9,886 bases of DNA from Fimenecus sp051881455 (GTDB lineage Bacteria > Bacillota > Clostridia > Oscillospirales > Acutalibacteraceae): positions 1 to 9,886 of the forward strand of contig JBJEPX010000044.1 of the NCBI GenBank assembly GCA_051881455.1. The letters run 5' to 3'. The position numbers and the translations under genes are program-made. Of this stretch, positions 1-4,066 are shown in pieces; within the stretch, counting starts at the first letter, position 1, and the number at the start of each line of letters is the position of its first letter. A model generated the notes under the pieces. The model had not been told where the DNA came from, made no database searches, and was given only the letters and a program-made list of their open reading frames with translations.

Positions 1-56
1 TGCCTTTGGAAATTGCTCCGACACCTCAGTTGGAGGTAGAAAAGGTTGAGGAATAA
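1..56 (+). CDS. nusG: NusG transcription factor, 3' end only (partial)
   Basis: An open frame enters from the left edge (first full codon at 3) and stops at TAA 54-56, encoding PLEIAPTPQLEVEKVEE. The NusG C-terminal KOW domain commonly ends in a 'TPxEL...VEK' stretch after the conserved FGRET loop, and this tail fits that pattern. nusG directly before rplK is also the usual gene order in Bacillota. NusG binds RNA polymerase and modulates pausing and Rho/ribosome coupling. Only 17 residues are visible, so the call rests on the tail pattern plus synteny. Confidence 0.65.
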   Translation, partial: PLEIAPTPQLEVEKVEE

Positions 57-73
57 TTTTTAATTTGGTAATC

Positions 74-92
74 AGCGTAAAATACGCTTTTT
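74..92 (+). terminator. Short hairpin with T5 after nusG, possible weak terminator
   Basis: AGCGTA (74-79) and TACGCT (83-88) are perfect reverse complements around a 3-nt AAA loop, followed by TTTTT (88-92). The stem is only 6 bp, so termination would be partial. This would leave rplK at least partly on the nusG transcript, since I see no good promoter between 57 and 118. Confidence 0.4.
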
Positions 93-94
93 AT

Positions 95-118
95 GACGCT
101 TTATTTATGTAAGGCGTC
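95..118 (+). repeat. Stem-loop in the rplK leader
   Basis: GACGCTTTA (95-103) pairs with TAAGGCGTC (110-118), giving 9 bp with one G-U pair and a 6-nt loop. It sits between the short terminator-like hairpin and the L1-type site and directly abuts the latter. It has no T-tract, so it is not a terminator by itself. It is more likely part of the leader's structure. Confidence 0.45.
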
Positions 119-158
119 GTGGGAGGAACGGCAAGAGCTTCCCGTTCCGCCATACCAC
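119..158 (+). promoter_or_regulatory. Probable ribosomal protein L1 binding site in the rplK leader
   Basis: GTGG (119-122) pairs with CCAC (155-158). After an asymmetric internal loop containing GGAGG, GGAACGG (125-131) pairs with CCGTTCC (142-148). The flanks GTGGGAGG and ATACCAC match the two sides of the L1-binding helix of 23S rRNA (GUGGGAGG...AUACCAC). L1 is known to repress its own rplK-rplA mRNA by binding such a mimic in E. coli. The rplK Shine-Dalgarno begins at 166, seven bases past the stem, which suits translational repression. A second copy of the motif lies at 613-643. Confidence 0.7.
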
Positions 159-178
159 GAATTTTGGAGGTGCTAAAA

Positions 179-604
179 ATGGCTCAAAAAGTAGTAGGCT
201 TTATTAAGCTTCAGATTCCCGCCGGTAAAGCAACACCGGCACCGCCCGTAGGACCTGCACTGGGTCAGCACGGCGTTAACATTATGGCGTTCACAAAAGA
301 ATTCAATGAGCGCACAAAGAACGATATGGGACTTATCATCCCTGTTGTTATTACGGTTTATGCAGACCGTACATTTACATTCGTAACAAAAACTCCCCCC
401 GCAGCAGTTCTCATTAAGAAGGCATGCGGAATAGAGAGTGGTTCGGGTGTTCCCAACAAAACAAAGGTAGCTACAATTACAAAAGAGCAGGTTAGAAAGA
501 TTGCCGAGCAGAAGATGCCCGACCTTAACGCTGCTACAATCGAAACCGCAATGAGCATGATTGCAGGCACAGCTCGCAGCATGGGCGTTACGGTAGTTGA
601 CTGA
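179..604 (+). CDS. rplK: 50S ribosomal protein L11
   Basis: Encodes a 141-residue L11, the usual length for the family. L11 binds 23S rRNA in the GTPase-associated centre at the stalk base together with L10. The N-terminal domain carries the proline-rich segment PPVGPALGQHGVNIM (about residues 22-36). The C-terminal RNA-binding domain includes KTPPAAVLIKKACGI and ends in GTARSMGVTVVD. The frame is open further upstream to a GTG at 119, but ATG 179 is the start because GGAGG (166-170) precedes it at good spacing and the protein then begins MAQKVVGFIKLQIPAG, as in other L11s. A probable L1 site in the leader suggests feedback control shared with rplA, 60 bp downstream. Confidence 0.97.
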   Translation: MAQKVVGFIKLQIPAGKATPAPPVGPALGQHGVNIMAFTKEFNERTKNDMGLIIPVVITVYADRTFTFVTKTPPAAVLIKKACGIESGSGVPNKTKVATITKEQVRKIAEQKMPDLNAATIETAMSMIAGTARSMGVTVVD

Positions 605-612
605 TCTCCTTT

Positions 613-643
613 GTGGGAGGAAAAATCAGATCCGATTAACCAC
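613..643 (+). promoter_or_regulatory. Second probable L1 binding site, between rplK and rplA
   Basis: GTGGGAGG (613-620) and AACCAC (638-643) repeat the flanks of the site at 119-158. GTGG (613-616) pairs with CCAC (640-643), and an inner stem AATC (624-627)/GATT (634-637) closes a 6-nt loop. The interior differs completely from the first copy, so what is conserved is the L1-contact flanks and not a simple duplication. The rplA Shine-Dalgarno starts at 650, six bases past the stem, almost the same spacing as in the first copy. Confidence 0.6.
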
Positions 644-664
644 TTTTTTGGAGGTAAATAGATT

Positions 665-1375
665 ATGAAACACGGAAAGAAATATGTTGAGAGCGCAAAG
701 CTTATCGACAGAACAAAACTTTATGATACAGCGGAGGCTCTTGAACTTGCAGTTAAGGGTGCAACCGCAAAATTCGATGAAACCGTTGAGCTTCATGTTC
801 GCTTGGGCGTTGACTCCCGTCATGCTGACCAGCAGGTCAGAGGTGCTGTTGTTCTTCCCAACGGAACAGGCAAAAAGGTAAGAGTTGCAGTTTTCGCAAA
901 AGGCGATAAGGCTGACGCAGCAACTGCTGCCGGCGCAGAGTTTGTCGGTGCAGAAGACCTTGTTGCAAAGGTTCAGGAAGGCTTCATGGATTTCGATGTT
1001 TGTATCGCAAGCCCCGATATGATGGGCCTTGTAGGCCGTCTCGGTAAGGTTCTCGGTCCCCGCGGACTTATGCCCAGCCCCAAGGCAGGTACAGTTACTC
1101 CCGATGTAGCAAAGGCTGTTACAGAGGCTAAGGCAGGTAAAATCGAGTACCGTCTTGATAAAACAAATATCATTCACTGCCCCATCGGCAAGGTATCCTT
1201 CGGTGCTGAAAAGCTCAAAGAAAACCTTGACACTCTTATGGAGGCAATCGTTAAGGCAAAGCCCGCCGCAACAAAGGGACAATATATTAAGTCCTGTGCA
1301 GTTGCAACAACAATGGGCCCCGGCGTTAAAATAAACGCCAACAAATTCACAGCAGTTACAACTGCTGCCGAATAA
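665..1375 (+). CDS. rplA: 50S ribosomal protein L1
   Basis: Encodes a 236-residue L1, a typical length (about 230). L1 forms the mobile L1 stalk of the 50S subunit near the E site and also acts as a translational repressor of its own mRNA. The signature GLVGRLGKVLGPRGLMPSPK lies at about residues 121-140. The C-terminal STMGPGV-type motif is seen as TTMGPGVKINANKF. ATG 665 is preceded by GGAGG (650-654). An L1-type RNA site lies between the rplK stop and this start, so the protein may control its own gene directly as well as through rplK. The stop codon is followed after only 5 bases by the -35 box of the rplJ promoter. Long antisense frames across this gene are composition shadows. Confidence 0.98.
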   Translation: MKHGKKYVESAKLIDRTKLYDTAEALELAVKGATAKFDETVELHVRLGVDSRHADQQVRGAVVLPNGTGKKVRVAVFAKGDKADAATAAGAEFVGAEDLVAKVQEGFMDFDVCIASPDMMGLVGRLGKVLGPRGLMPSPKAGTVTPDVAKAVTEAKAGKIEYRLDKTNIIHCPIGKVSFGAEKLKENLDTLMEAIVKAKPAATKGQYIKSCAVATTMGPGVKINANKFTAVTTAAE

Positions 1376-1380
1376 AATAC

Positions 1381-1412
1381 TTGACAATACCTTTTTGGTA
1401 TGTTAGTATAAT
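1381..1412 (+). promoter_or_regulatory. Promoter of the rplJ-rplL transcript
   Basis: A consensus -35 TTGACA (1381-1386) and a consensus -10 TATAAT (1407-1412) are separated by 20 bp, which is longer than the optimal 17. An alternative -10, TAGTAT (1404-1409), gives 17 bp but matches only 4 of 6. The spacer holds a small dyad, ATACC (1387-1391) and GGTAT (1397-1401) around five Ts. Its position before the L10 leader makes promoter function likely. Which -10 is used cannot be decided from sequence. Confidence 0.65.
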
Positions 1413-1415
1413 TGA

Positions 1416-1479
1416 GCTTGCCAAAGACAGTAGGTGCTTTATCGCATAAAGGTTTTAACCGCCTACCGAGGACATAAGC
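1416..1479 (+). ncRNA. Ribosomal protein L10 leader (cis-regulatory RNA)
   Basis: The region has the layout and characteristic sequence of Bacillota L10 leaders (AAAGACAGTAGGTG...TTAACCGCCTACCGAGG). A closing stem GCTT (1416-1419)/AAGC (1476-1479) encloses GTAGGTG (1430-1436)/CGCCTAC (1460-1466) with one G-U pair, and a hairpin CTTTAT (1437-1442)/ATAAAG (1446-1451). In characterised cases L10, or the L10-L12 complex, binds this RNA to limit rplJ-rplL expression. The attenuator hairpin at 1498-1533 follows directly. Confidence 0.85.
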
Positions 1480-1497
1480 ATTTATTCAAAATGTTTC

Positions 1498-1533
1498 AAT
1501 GCCCTTTCTGCCTTTGTCAGAAAGGGCATTTTT
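1498..1533 (+). terminator. Attenuator hairpin upstream of rplJ
   Basis: AATGCCCTTTCTG (1498-1510) and CAGAAAGGGCATT (1518-1530) form a perfect 13-bp stem with a 7-nt loop, ending in TTTTT (1529-1533). It lies 44 bases before the rplJ start and after the L10 leader, the position expected for transcription attenuation of rplJ-rplL. Confidence 0.85.
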
Positions 1534-1561
1534 CTCCTTGCAAGCGACATTTAATTGGTAC

Positions 1562-1570
1562 AGGAGGTGA
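1562..1570 (+). promoter_or_regulatory. Shine-Dalgarno that fixes the TTG start of rplJ
   Basis: AGGAGGTGA is a full-length match to the 16S rRNA 3' end. It ends 6 bases before TTG 1577, and no in-frame ATG lies nearby, so the TTG is the initiation codon. Confidence 0.85.
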
Positions 1571-1576
1571 GTTCGT

Positions 1577-2092
1577 TTGCCAAGTGAGAAGGTTTTAGAG
1601 TTAAAGAAACAGCAGGTAGCTGACCTTAAAGAAAGACTTGATTCTTCCATCGCCGGTGTCGTTGTTGATTACAAGGGTATCAGCGTTGAGGATGATACAA
1701 AGCTTCGTAAAGAGCTTCGTGAAGCAGGTGTTGAATACACCGTAGTCAAGAACACTCTTTTGGGCCGTGCTATCGAAGGTACATCTCTTGCTGATATGAG
1801 CAGTGTTCTTGAAGGAACAACCGCTATCGCTACCAGTAAGGATGACTATGTTGCCGCAGCAAGAATACTTAATAAGTATGCTGAAAAGAGTAACAGCTTT
1901 TCAATTAAGTCAGGTTATCTCGATGATGAGGTAATCAGCCTTGAAAAGATTAACAGTCTTGCAAAGCTTCCGTCAAGAGAAGTATTGCTTGCTACTGTTC
2001 TCAATGCGTTCAACGCACCTATAGCTTCTTTTGCACGTGCCGTTCAGGCTATCGTTGACAAAAACGGCGAAGCAGCACCCGCTGCAGAATAA
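1577..2092 (+). CDS. rplJ: 50S ribosomal protein L10
   Basis: Encodes a 171-residue L10, which anchors the L7/L12 dimers at the stalk base next to L11. Translation starts at TTG 1577, giving MPSEKVLELKKQQVADL. An N-terminal rRNA-binding domain follows, with GVVVDYKGISV and LRKELREAGVEYTVVKNTLL (about residues 27-63) as the family hallmark. The C-terminal helix that binds L12 ends in AIVDKNGEAAPAAE. Length is normal for Bacillota. The gene is preceded by its own promoter, an L10 leader and an attenuator, so it can be expressed separately from rplK-rplA. rplL starts 40 bp downstream with no terminator between them, so the two are co-transcribed. Confidence 0.97.
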   Translation: MPSEKVLELKKQQVADLKERLDSSIAGVVVDYKGISVEDDTKLRKELREAGVEYTVVKNTLLGRAIEGTSLADMSSVLEGTTAIATSKDDYVAAARILNKYAEKSNSFSIKSGYLDDEVISLEKINSLAKLPSREVLLATVLNAFNAPIASFARAVQAIVDKNGEAAPAAE

Positions 2093-2132
2093 TTAAAAAA
2101 ATTAACTTAAAAAAATATTGGAGGTAAATATC

Positions 2133-2510
2133 ATGGCATCAGAGAAGGTAACAGCTATGATTGAAGAGCTTAAAGCTCTTACAGTTCTTGAGCTTTCAGA
2201 GCTCGTACACGCAGTTGAAGAGGAATTCGGCGTTTCAGCCGCAGCAGCAGTTGCAGTAGCAGCACCCGTAGAGGGCGGCGCAGCAGCAGCTGAGGAGAAG
2301 ACAGAGTTTGATGTTGAGCTTACAGAGGTAGGCGCTGAGAAGATTAAGGTTATCAAGGCAGTTCGTGAGATCACAGGTCTCGGTCTTGCTGAGGCAAAGG
2401 CAATCGTTGACGGCGCTCCCAAGGTACTCAAAGAGGCTGCTTCTAAGGAAGACGCTGAGGCTGCAAAGGCTAAGCTTGAAGAAGTTGGCGCAAAGGTTAC
2501 TCTTAAATAA
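2133..2510 (+). CDS. rplL: 50S ribosomal protein L7/L12
   Basis: Encodes a 125-residue L7/L12, the multi-copy acidic stalk protein that recruits and stimulates translation GTPases. The N-terminal dimerisation and L10-binding domain covers about residues 1-34. An Ala/Gly/Glu-rich hinge covers about 35-57. The globular C-terminal domain is EFDVELTEVGAEKIKVIKAV through GLGLAEAKAIVDGAPKVLKE to the final VTLK. ATG 2133 is chosen over an in-frame TTG at 2118 because that TTG overlaps the Shine-Dalgarno GGAGG (2120-2124), and MASEKV is a typical L12 N-terminus. The gene is the last of the ribosomal block. A strong terminator follows and rpoB is not next, which is unusual for this locus. Confidence 0.97.
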   Translation: MASEKVTAMIEELKALTVLELSELVHAVEEEFGVSAAAAVAVAAPVEGGAAAAEEKTEFDVELTEVGAEKIKVIKAVREITGLGLAEAKAIVDGAPKVLKEAASKEDAEAAKAKLEEVGAKVTLK

Positions 2511-2531
2511 GTTAAAAGTAATTGCGAAGGT

Positions 2532-2562
2532 TCCCTGTTCCGTTACGGAACAGGGATTTTTT
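2532..2562 (+). terminator. Intrinsic terminator after rplL
   Basis: TCCCTGTTCCG (2532-2542) and CGGAACAGGGA (2546-2556) form a perfect 11-bp stem with a TTA loop, followed by TTTTTT (2557-2562). This is a strong terminator that closes the rplJ-rplL transcript. Confidence 0.95.
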
Positions 2563-2571
2563 GTTCCTTAT

Positions 2572-2609
2572 TTTCACGGTTCTTTCACGGAATTGGTGTT
2601 TGTTACCAA
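2572..2609 (+). repeat. Direct and inverted repeats upstream of the small peptide gene
   Basis: TTTCACGG occurs at 2572-2579 and again at 2583-2590, an 11-bp period of about one helical turn. It is followed by an inverted repeat TTGGT (2593-2597)/ACCAA (2605-2609). They lie 40-80 bp upstream of a promoter, where an activator could bind, but no known regulator site is recognised. Confidence 0.4.
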
Positions 2610-2632
2610 ACTTGTATTTTGCTTTTTGTTAA

Positions 2633-2650
2633 ACATTTTTTTAAAAATGT
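2633..2650 (+). promoter_or_regulatory. Palindrome adjoining the -35 box of the small peptide gene
   Basis: ACATTTTT (2633-2640) and AAAAATGT (2643-2650) form a perfect 8+8 inverted repeat around TT. It ends one base before the -35 hexamer at 2652. It could be an operator, or its A/T tracts could simply serve as an UP-like element. No T-tract follows that would make it a terminator. Confidence 0.45.
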
Positions 2651-2651
2651 G

Positions 2652-2680
2652 TTGACTAAATTCAATTTTAATGCTACATT
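2652..2680 (+). promoter_or_regulatory. Extended -10 promoter of the small peptide gene
   Basis: -35 TTGACT (2652-2657), a 17-bp spacer, and -10 TACATT (2675-2680) preceded by TGC (extended -10 TGn). Transcription would start near 2687, giving a leader of about 27 nt that contains a perfect Shine-Dalgarno. This is among the best promoter matches in the window. Confidence 0.8.
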
Positions 2681-2699
2681 TGTATAAACGGAATAACTT

Positions 2700-2708
2700 A
2701 GGAGGTGA
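2700..2708 (+). promoter_or_regulatory. Perfect Shine-Dalgarno ahead of the 32-residue peptide
   Basis: AGGAGGTGA with 5 bases to ATG 2714. A full-length ribosome binding site at optimal spacing is the main evidence that the very short reading frame behind it is translated. Confidence 0.85.
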
Positions 2709-2713
2709 AAACC

Positions 2714-2812
2714 ATGGAGATGCTTGCAGGACTCATTGAAACAATCAAGGGATTGTTTGTTGACTTCGATATCAATGCTATTATTGATAAGATCAAAGGT
2801 ATTTTTGGTTGA
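2714..2812 (+). CDS. Small amphipathic peptide, 32 residues, unknown function
   Basis: The reading frame runs from ATG 2714 to TGA 2810-2812. The peptide starts MEMLAG and ends KGIFG. It has no Cys and no signal-peptide cleavage site. It carries 5 acidic and 3 basic residues, with hydrophobics at 3-4 spacing (L4, L7, I8, I11, L14, F15, F18 and I20, I23, I24, I27, I30, F31), which predicts amphipathic helices. Residues 6-15 (GLIETIKGLF) and 22-31 (AIIDKIKGIF) are similar, suggesting two repeat units 16 residues apart. The gene has its own extended -10 promoter, a perfect Shine-Dalgarno and a terminator, so it is probably highly expressed. In size and character it recalls secreted or membrane-active peptides such as phenol-soluble modulins, but I recognise no homology. 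A toxin, signalling or membrane-associated role is speculation. Confidence 0.75.
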   Translation: MEMLAGLIETIKGLFVDFDINAIIDKIKGIFG

Positions 2813-2834
2813 TTTCTAAAAAAAGATTATTTGG

Positions 2835-2862
2835 CAAAAGGGTGTTCAAACACCCTTTTGTT
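2835..2862 (+). terminator. Intrinsic terminator after the small peptide gene
   Basis: CAAAAGGGTGTT (2835-2846) and AACACCCTTTTG (2849-2860) are perfectly complementary, realistically 11 bp with a 4-nt TCAA loop. The 3' arm supplies the T-rich run TTTTGTT (2856-2862). It also has an A-run on the 5' side. The downstream lipoprotein starts only 13 bases later. Confidence 0.75.
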
Positions 2863-2875
2863 CTATTCAGGTGTT

Positions 2876-3505
2876 ATGAAAAGATTATCTTTAATTTTAT
2901 GCGCGGCAATTCTTTTAACTTTCCTTGCAGGCTGTAAAAAAGACGGTTCTCTCAATCCTGAGGAATCATCAAGCACTTCATCATCTTCTGAAATATCAAG
3001 TGTTCAGTCTATATCGCAGGAAAGCAGTACAAGCGGTACTTCGCCGTCTGATAATAATACAACCGTCAGTACCACGAATACCGTTCAGCAAACACAGCCC
3101 ACCACAACGCTTTCCGCGCTTGAAAATATTGAAAACAGCGAAGTGGTTACATATTATTCAGAAAATCCCAACAATAAATATATATGTGCCGTGGCTGATA
3201 AATACGGTGTTGATAAATCCCATTTAGTTGCGTTGATACGCACAAAGGCTCAGAATCCCGGGGCAACTGTGTTGGAGTTTTCGGGAAAAACCGATTCTGA
3301 CGGTCAGCTTGTAAAGGATGAAAACGAGTTAAGAGCAGTTTATGAGGTGACCGACAGTAACGGTACTATAAGAAAAGCAACAGGAAAAATGTCAGGCAAC
3401 GATGGGTATAATTTTGCCCAGAGCCTGGCAACCTTCCAACTGACAAAGGAGTTTATTATTCCTCAGCTTGACCAAATGAAAGAAGAGCGCACATATCCCG
3501 AATAA
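2876..3505 (+). CDS. Lipoprotein of unknown function
   Basis: Encodes a 209-residue protein with a signal peptide for lipidation: MKRLSLILCAAILLTFLAGC, lipobox LAGC with Cys20 as the acylated residue. It would be anchored to the outer face of the membrane. Residues about 21-80 are a low-complexity Ser/Thr/Gln/Asn linker. Residues about 81-209 form a compact soluble domain (KYICAVADKYGVDKSHLVALI, later GYNFAQSLATFQLTKEFIIP) that I do not recognise. ATG 2876 is chosen because it begins the signal peptide exactly. The frame is open upstream (TTG 2858 and TTG 2831), but those codons fall in the preceding terminator hairpin. The ribosome binding site is weak (AGGTG at 2869-2873, too close). No promoter is visible, so expression may depend on read-through from the peptide gene. 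Confidence 0.85.
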   Translation: MKRLSLILCAAILLTFLAGCKKDGSLNPEESSSTSSSSEISSVQSISQESSTSGTSPSDNNTTVSTTNTVQQTQPTTTLSALENIENSEVVTYYSENPNNKYICAVADKYGVDKSHLVALIRTKAQNPGATVLEFSGKTDSDGQLVKDENELRAVYEVTDSNGTIRKATGKMSGNDGYNFAQSLATFQLTKEFIIPQLDQMKEERTYPE

Positions 3506-3510
3506 AGAAT

Positions 3511-3549
3511 ACAGGTTACAGTCAAATTTTGATTGCAGCCTGTTTTTTT
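3511..3549 (+). terminator. Intrinsic terminator after the lipoprotein gene
   Basis: ACAGGTT (3511-3517) pairs with AGCCTGT (3537-3543) with one G-U. An inner stem CAGTCAA/TTGATTG extends the hairpin, and it ends in a run of seven Ts (3543-3549). Confidence 0.85.
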
Positions 3550-3565
3550 ATGCATCGTAAAGCTA

Positions 3566-3594
3566 TTGAAAGTGTTTATGTTTTGTGTTAGAAT
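3566..3594 (+). promoter_or_regulatory. Extended -10 promoter of the redox protein-glycosidase operon
   Basis: -35 TTGAAA (3566-3571), 17-bp spacer, and -10 TAGAAT (3589-3594) preceded by TGT (3586-3588), an extended -10. Transcription would start near 3601 and give a leader of about 26 nt. It lies between the preceding terminator and the first operon gene, as expected. I see no clear operator or cre-like site around it. Confidence 0.75.
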
Positions 3595-3613
3595 TATCAC
3601 AAGTATAATTGAT

Positions 3614-3620
3614 GGGGGAG
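3614..3620 (+). promoter_or_regulatory. Shine-Dalgarno that fixes the TTG start at 3627
   Basis: GGGGGAG lies 6 bases before TTG 3627. An in-frame ATG at 3612 and a TTG at 3609 overlap or precede this element and have no ribosome binding site of their own, so they are unlikely starts. Confidence 0.75.
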
Positions 3621-3626
3621 ATTGTT

Positions 3627-4064
3627 TTGTCAAAGTATTCAGAGAGAGCGGTAAAGCTTTTTCAAGAGGGAAAGAACTGTTCGCAGGCAGTGTTTGCGGC
3701 ATTTGCGCCCGATTTCGGATTGAGTGAAGAAACAGCTTTGCAAGTATCGGCAGGCTTGGGCGGCGGAGTAGGCAGAATGAGGGAGGTCTGCGGTGCCGTC
3801 AGCGGAAGTGCAATGATTGTGGGCCTCAAATATCCCGAGCTTGATAAGGCAGGCGTTTACGCAAAGGTTCAGCAAATTGCAGAAGAATTCAAAAAGACAA
3901 ATCCGTCAATCGTTTGTAAGGAATTGTTAGGGCTTTCAAAACCCGAACACAGCAGTACGCCTGAGCAGAGAACGGCGGAGTATTATAAAAAACGACCGTG
4001 CGTAAAAATAGTTGAGGATGCGGCGCTGGCGGTCGAAAAGGTGTTATTTGAAGGGGAGATATAA
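3627..4064 (+). CDS. C_GCAxxG_C_C family redox-type protein
   Basis: Encodes 145 residues from TTG 3627 (MSKYSERAVKLFQEGKNC). The four spaced cysteines define the C_GCAxxG_C_C family: C18 (NCSQAV), C55 within CGAVSGSAM (the GCAxxG-like element, here CGAVSG), C97 (IVCKELLG) and C125 (RPCVKIV). Length is typical of the family. Members are small cytoplasmic proteins thought to be redox-active or metal-binding, and their exact role is not established. This is the first gene of an apparent operon. Its TAA ends 2 bases before the ATG of a large glycosidase, and its last codons carry the next gene's Shine-Dalgarno GGGGAG (4053-4058), so the two are probably translationally coupled. The link between this family and carbohydrate breakdown is not explained by known biology. 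Confidence 0.85.
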   Translation: MSKYSERAVKLFQEGKNCSQAVFAAFAPDFGLSEETALQVSAGLGGGVGRMREVCGAVSGSAMIVGLKYPELDKAGVYAKVQQIAEEFKKTNPSIVCKELLGLSKPEHSSTPEQRTAEYYKKRPCVKIVEDAALAVEKVLFEGEI

Positions 4065-4066
4065 AT

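Noticed and set aside
119..178. N-terminal extension of L11 from the upstream GTG
   Set aside because: The codons coincide with the L1-type stem-loop, there is no Shine-Dalgarno before 119, and L11 proteins begin at MAQK-like sequence as from ATG 179.
626..1387. Long Cys-rich open frame antisense to rplA
   Set aside because: It is the reverse complement of a confident ribosomal protein gene with a GC-patterned codon bias. It has no ribosome binding site, and the Cys/Leu-rich composition is typical of a shadow frame.
2365..2655. Plus-strand frame overlapping the rplL 3' end and its terminator
   Set aside because: It runs through the rplL coding region in another frame and across a perfect terminator hairpin, with no start signal.
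2762..2790. DFDINAIID in the small peptide looks like an EF-hand or dockerin calcium loop
   Set aside because: The acidic spacing only partly fits, there is no Gly at loop position 6 and no Glu/Asp at position 12, and the stretch lies between two amphipathic units of a 32-residue peptide.
3604..3609. Perfect TATAAT just before the redox protein gene
   Set aside because: No acceptable -35 lies 16-18 bp upstream, and it would leave almost no leader before the Shine-Dalgarno. TTGAAA-17-TAGAAT with TGn is the better promoter.
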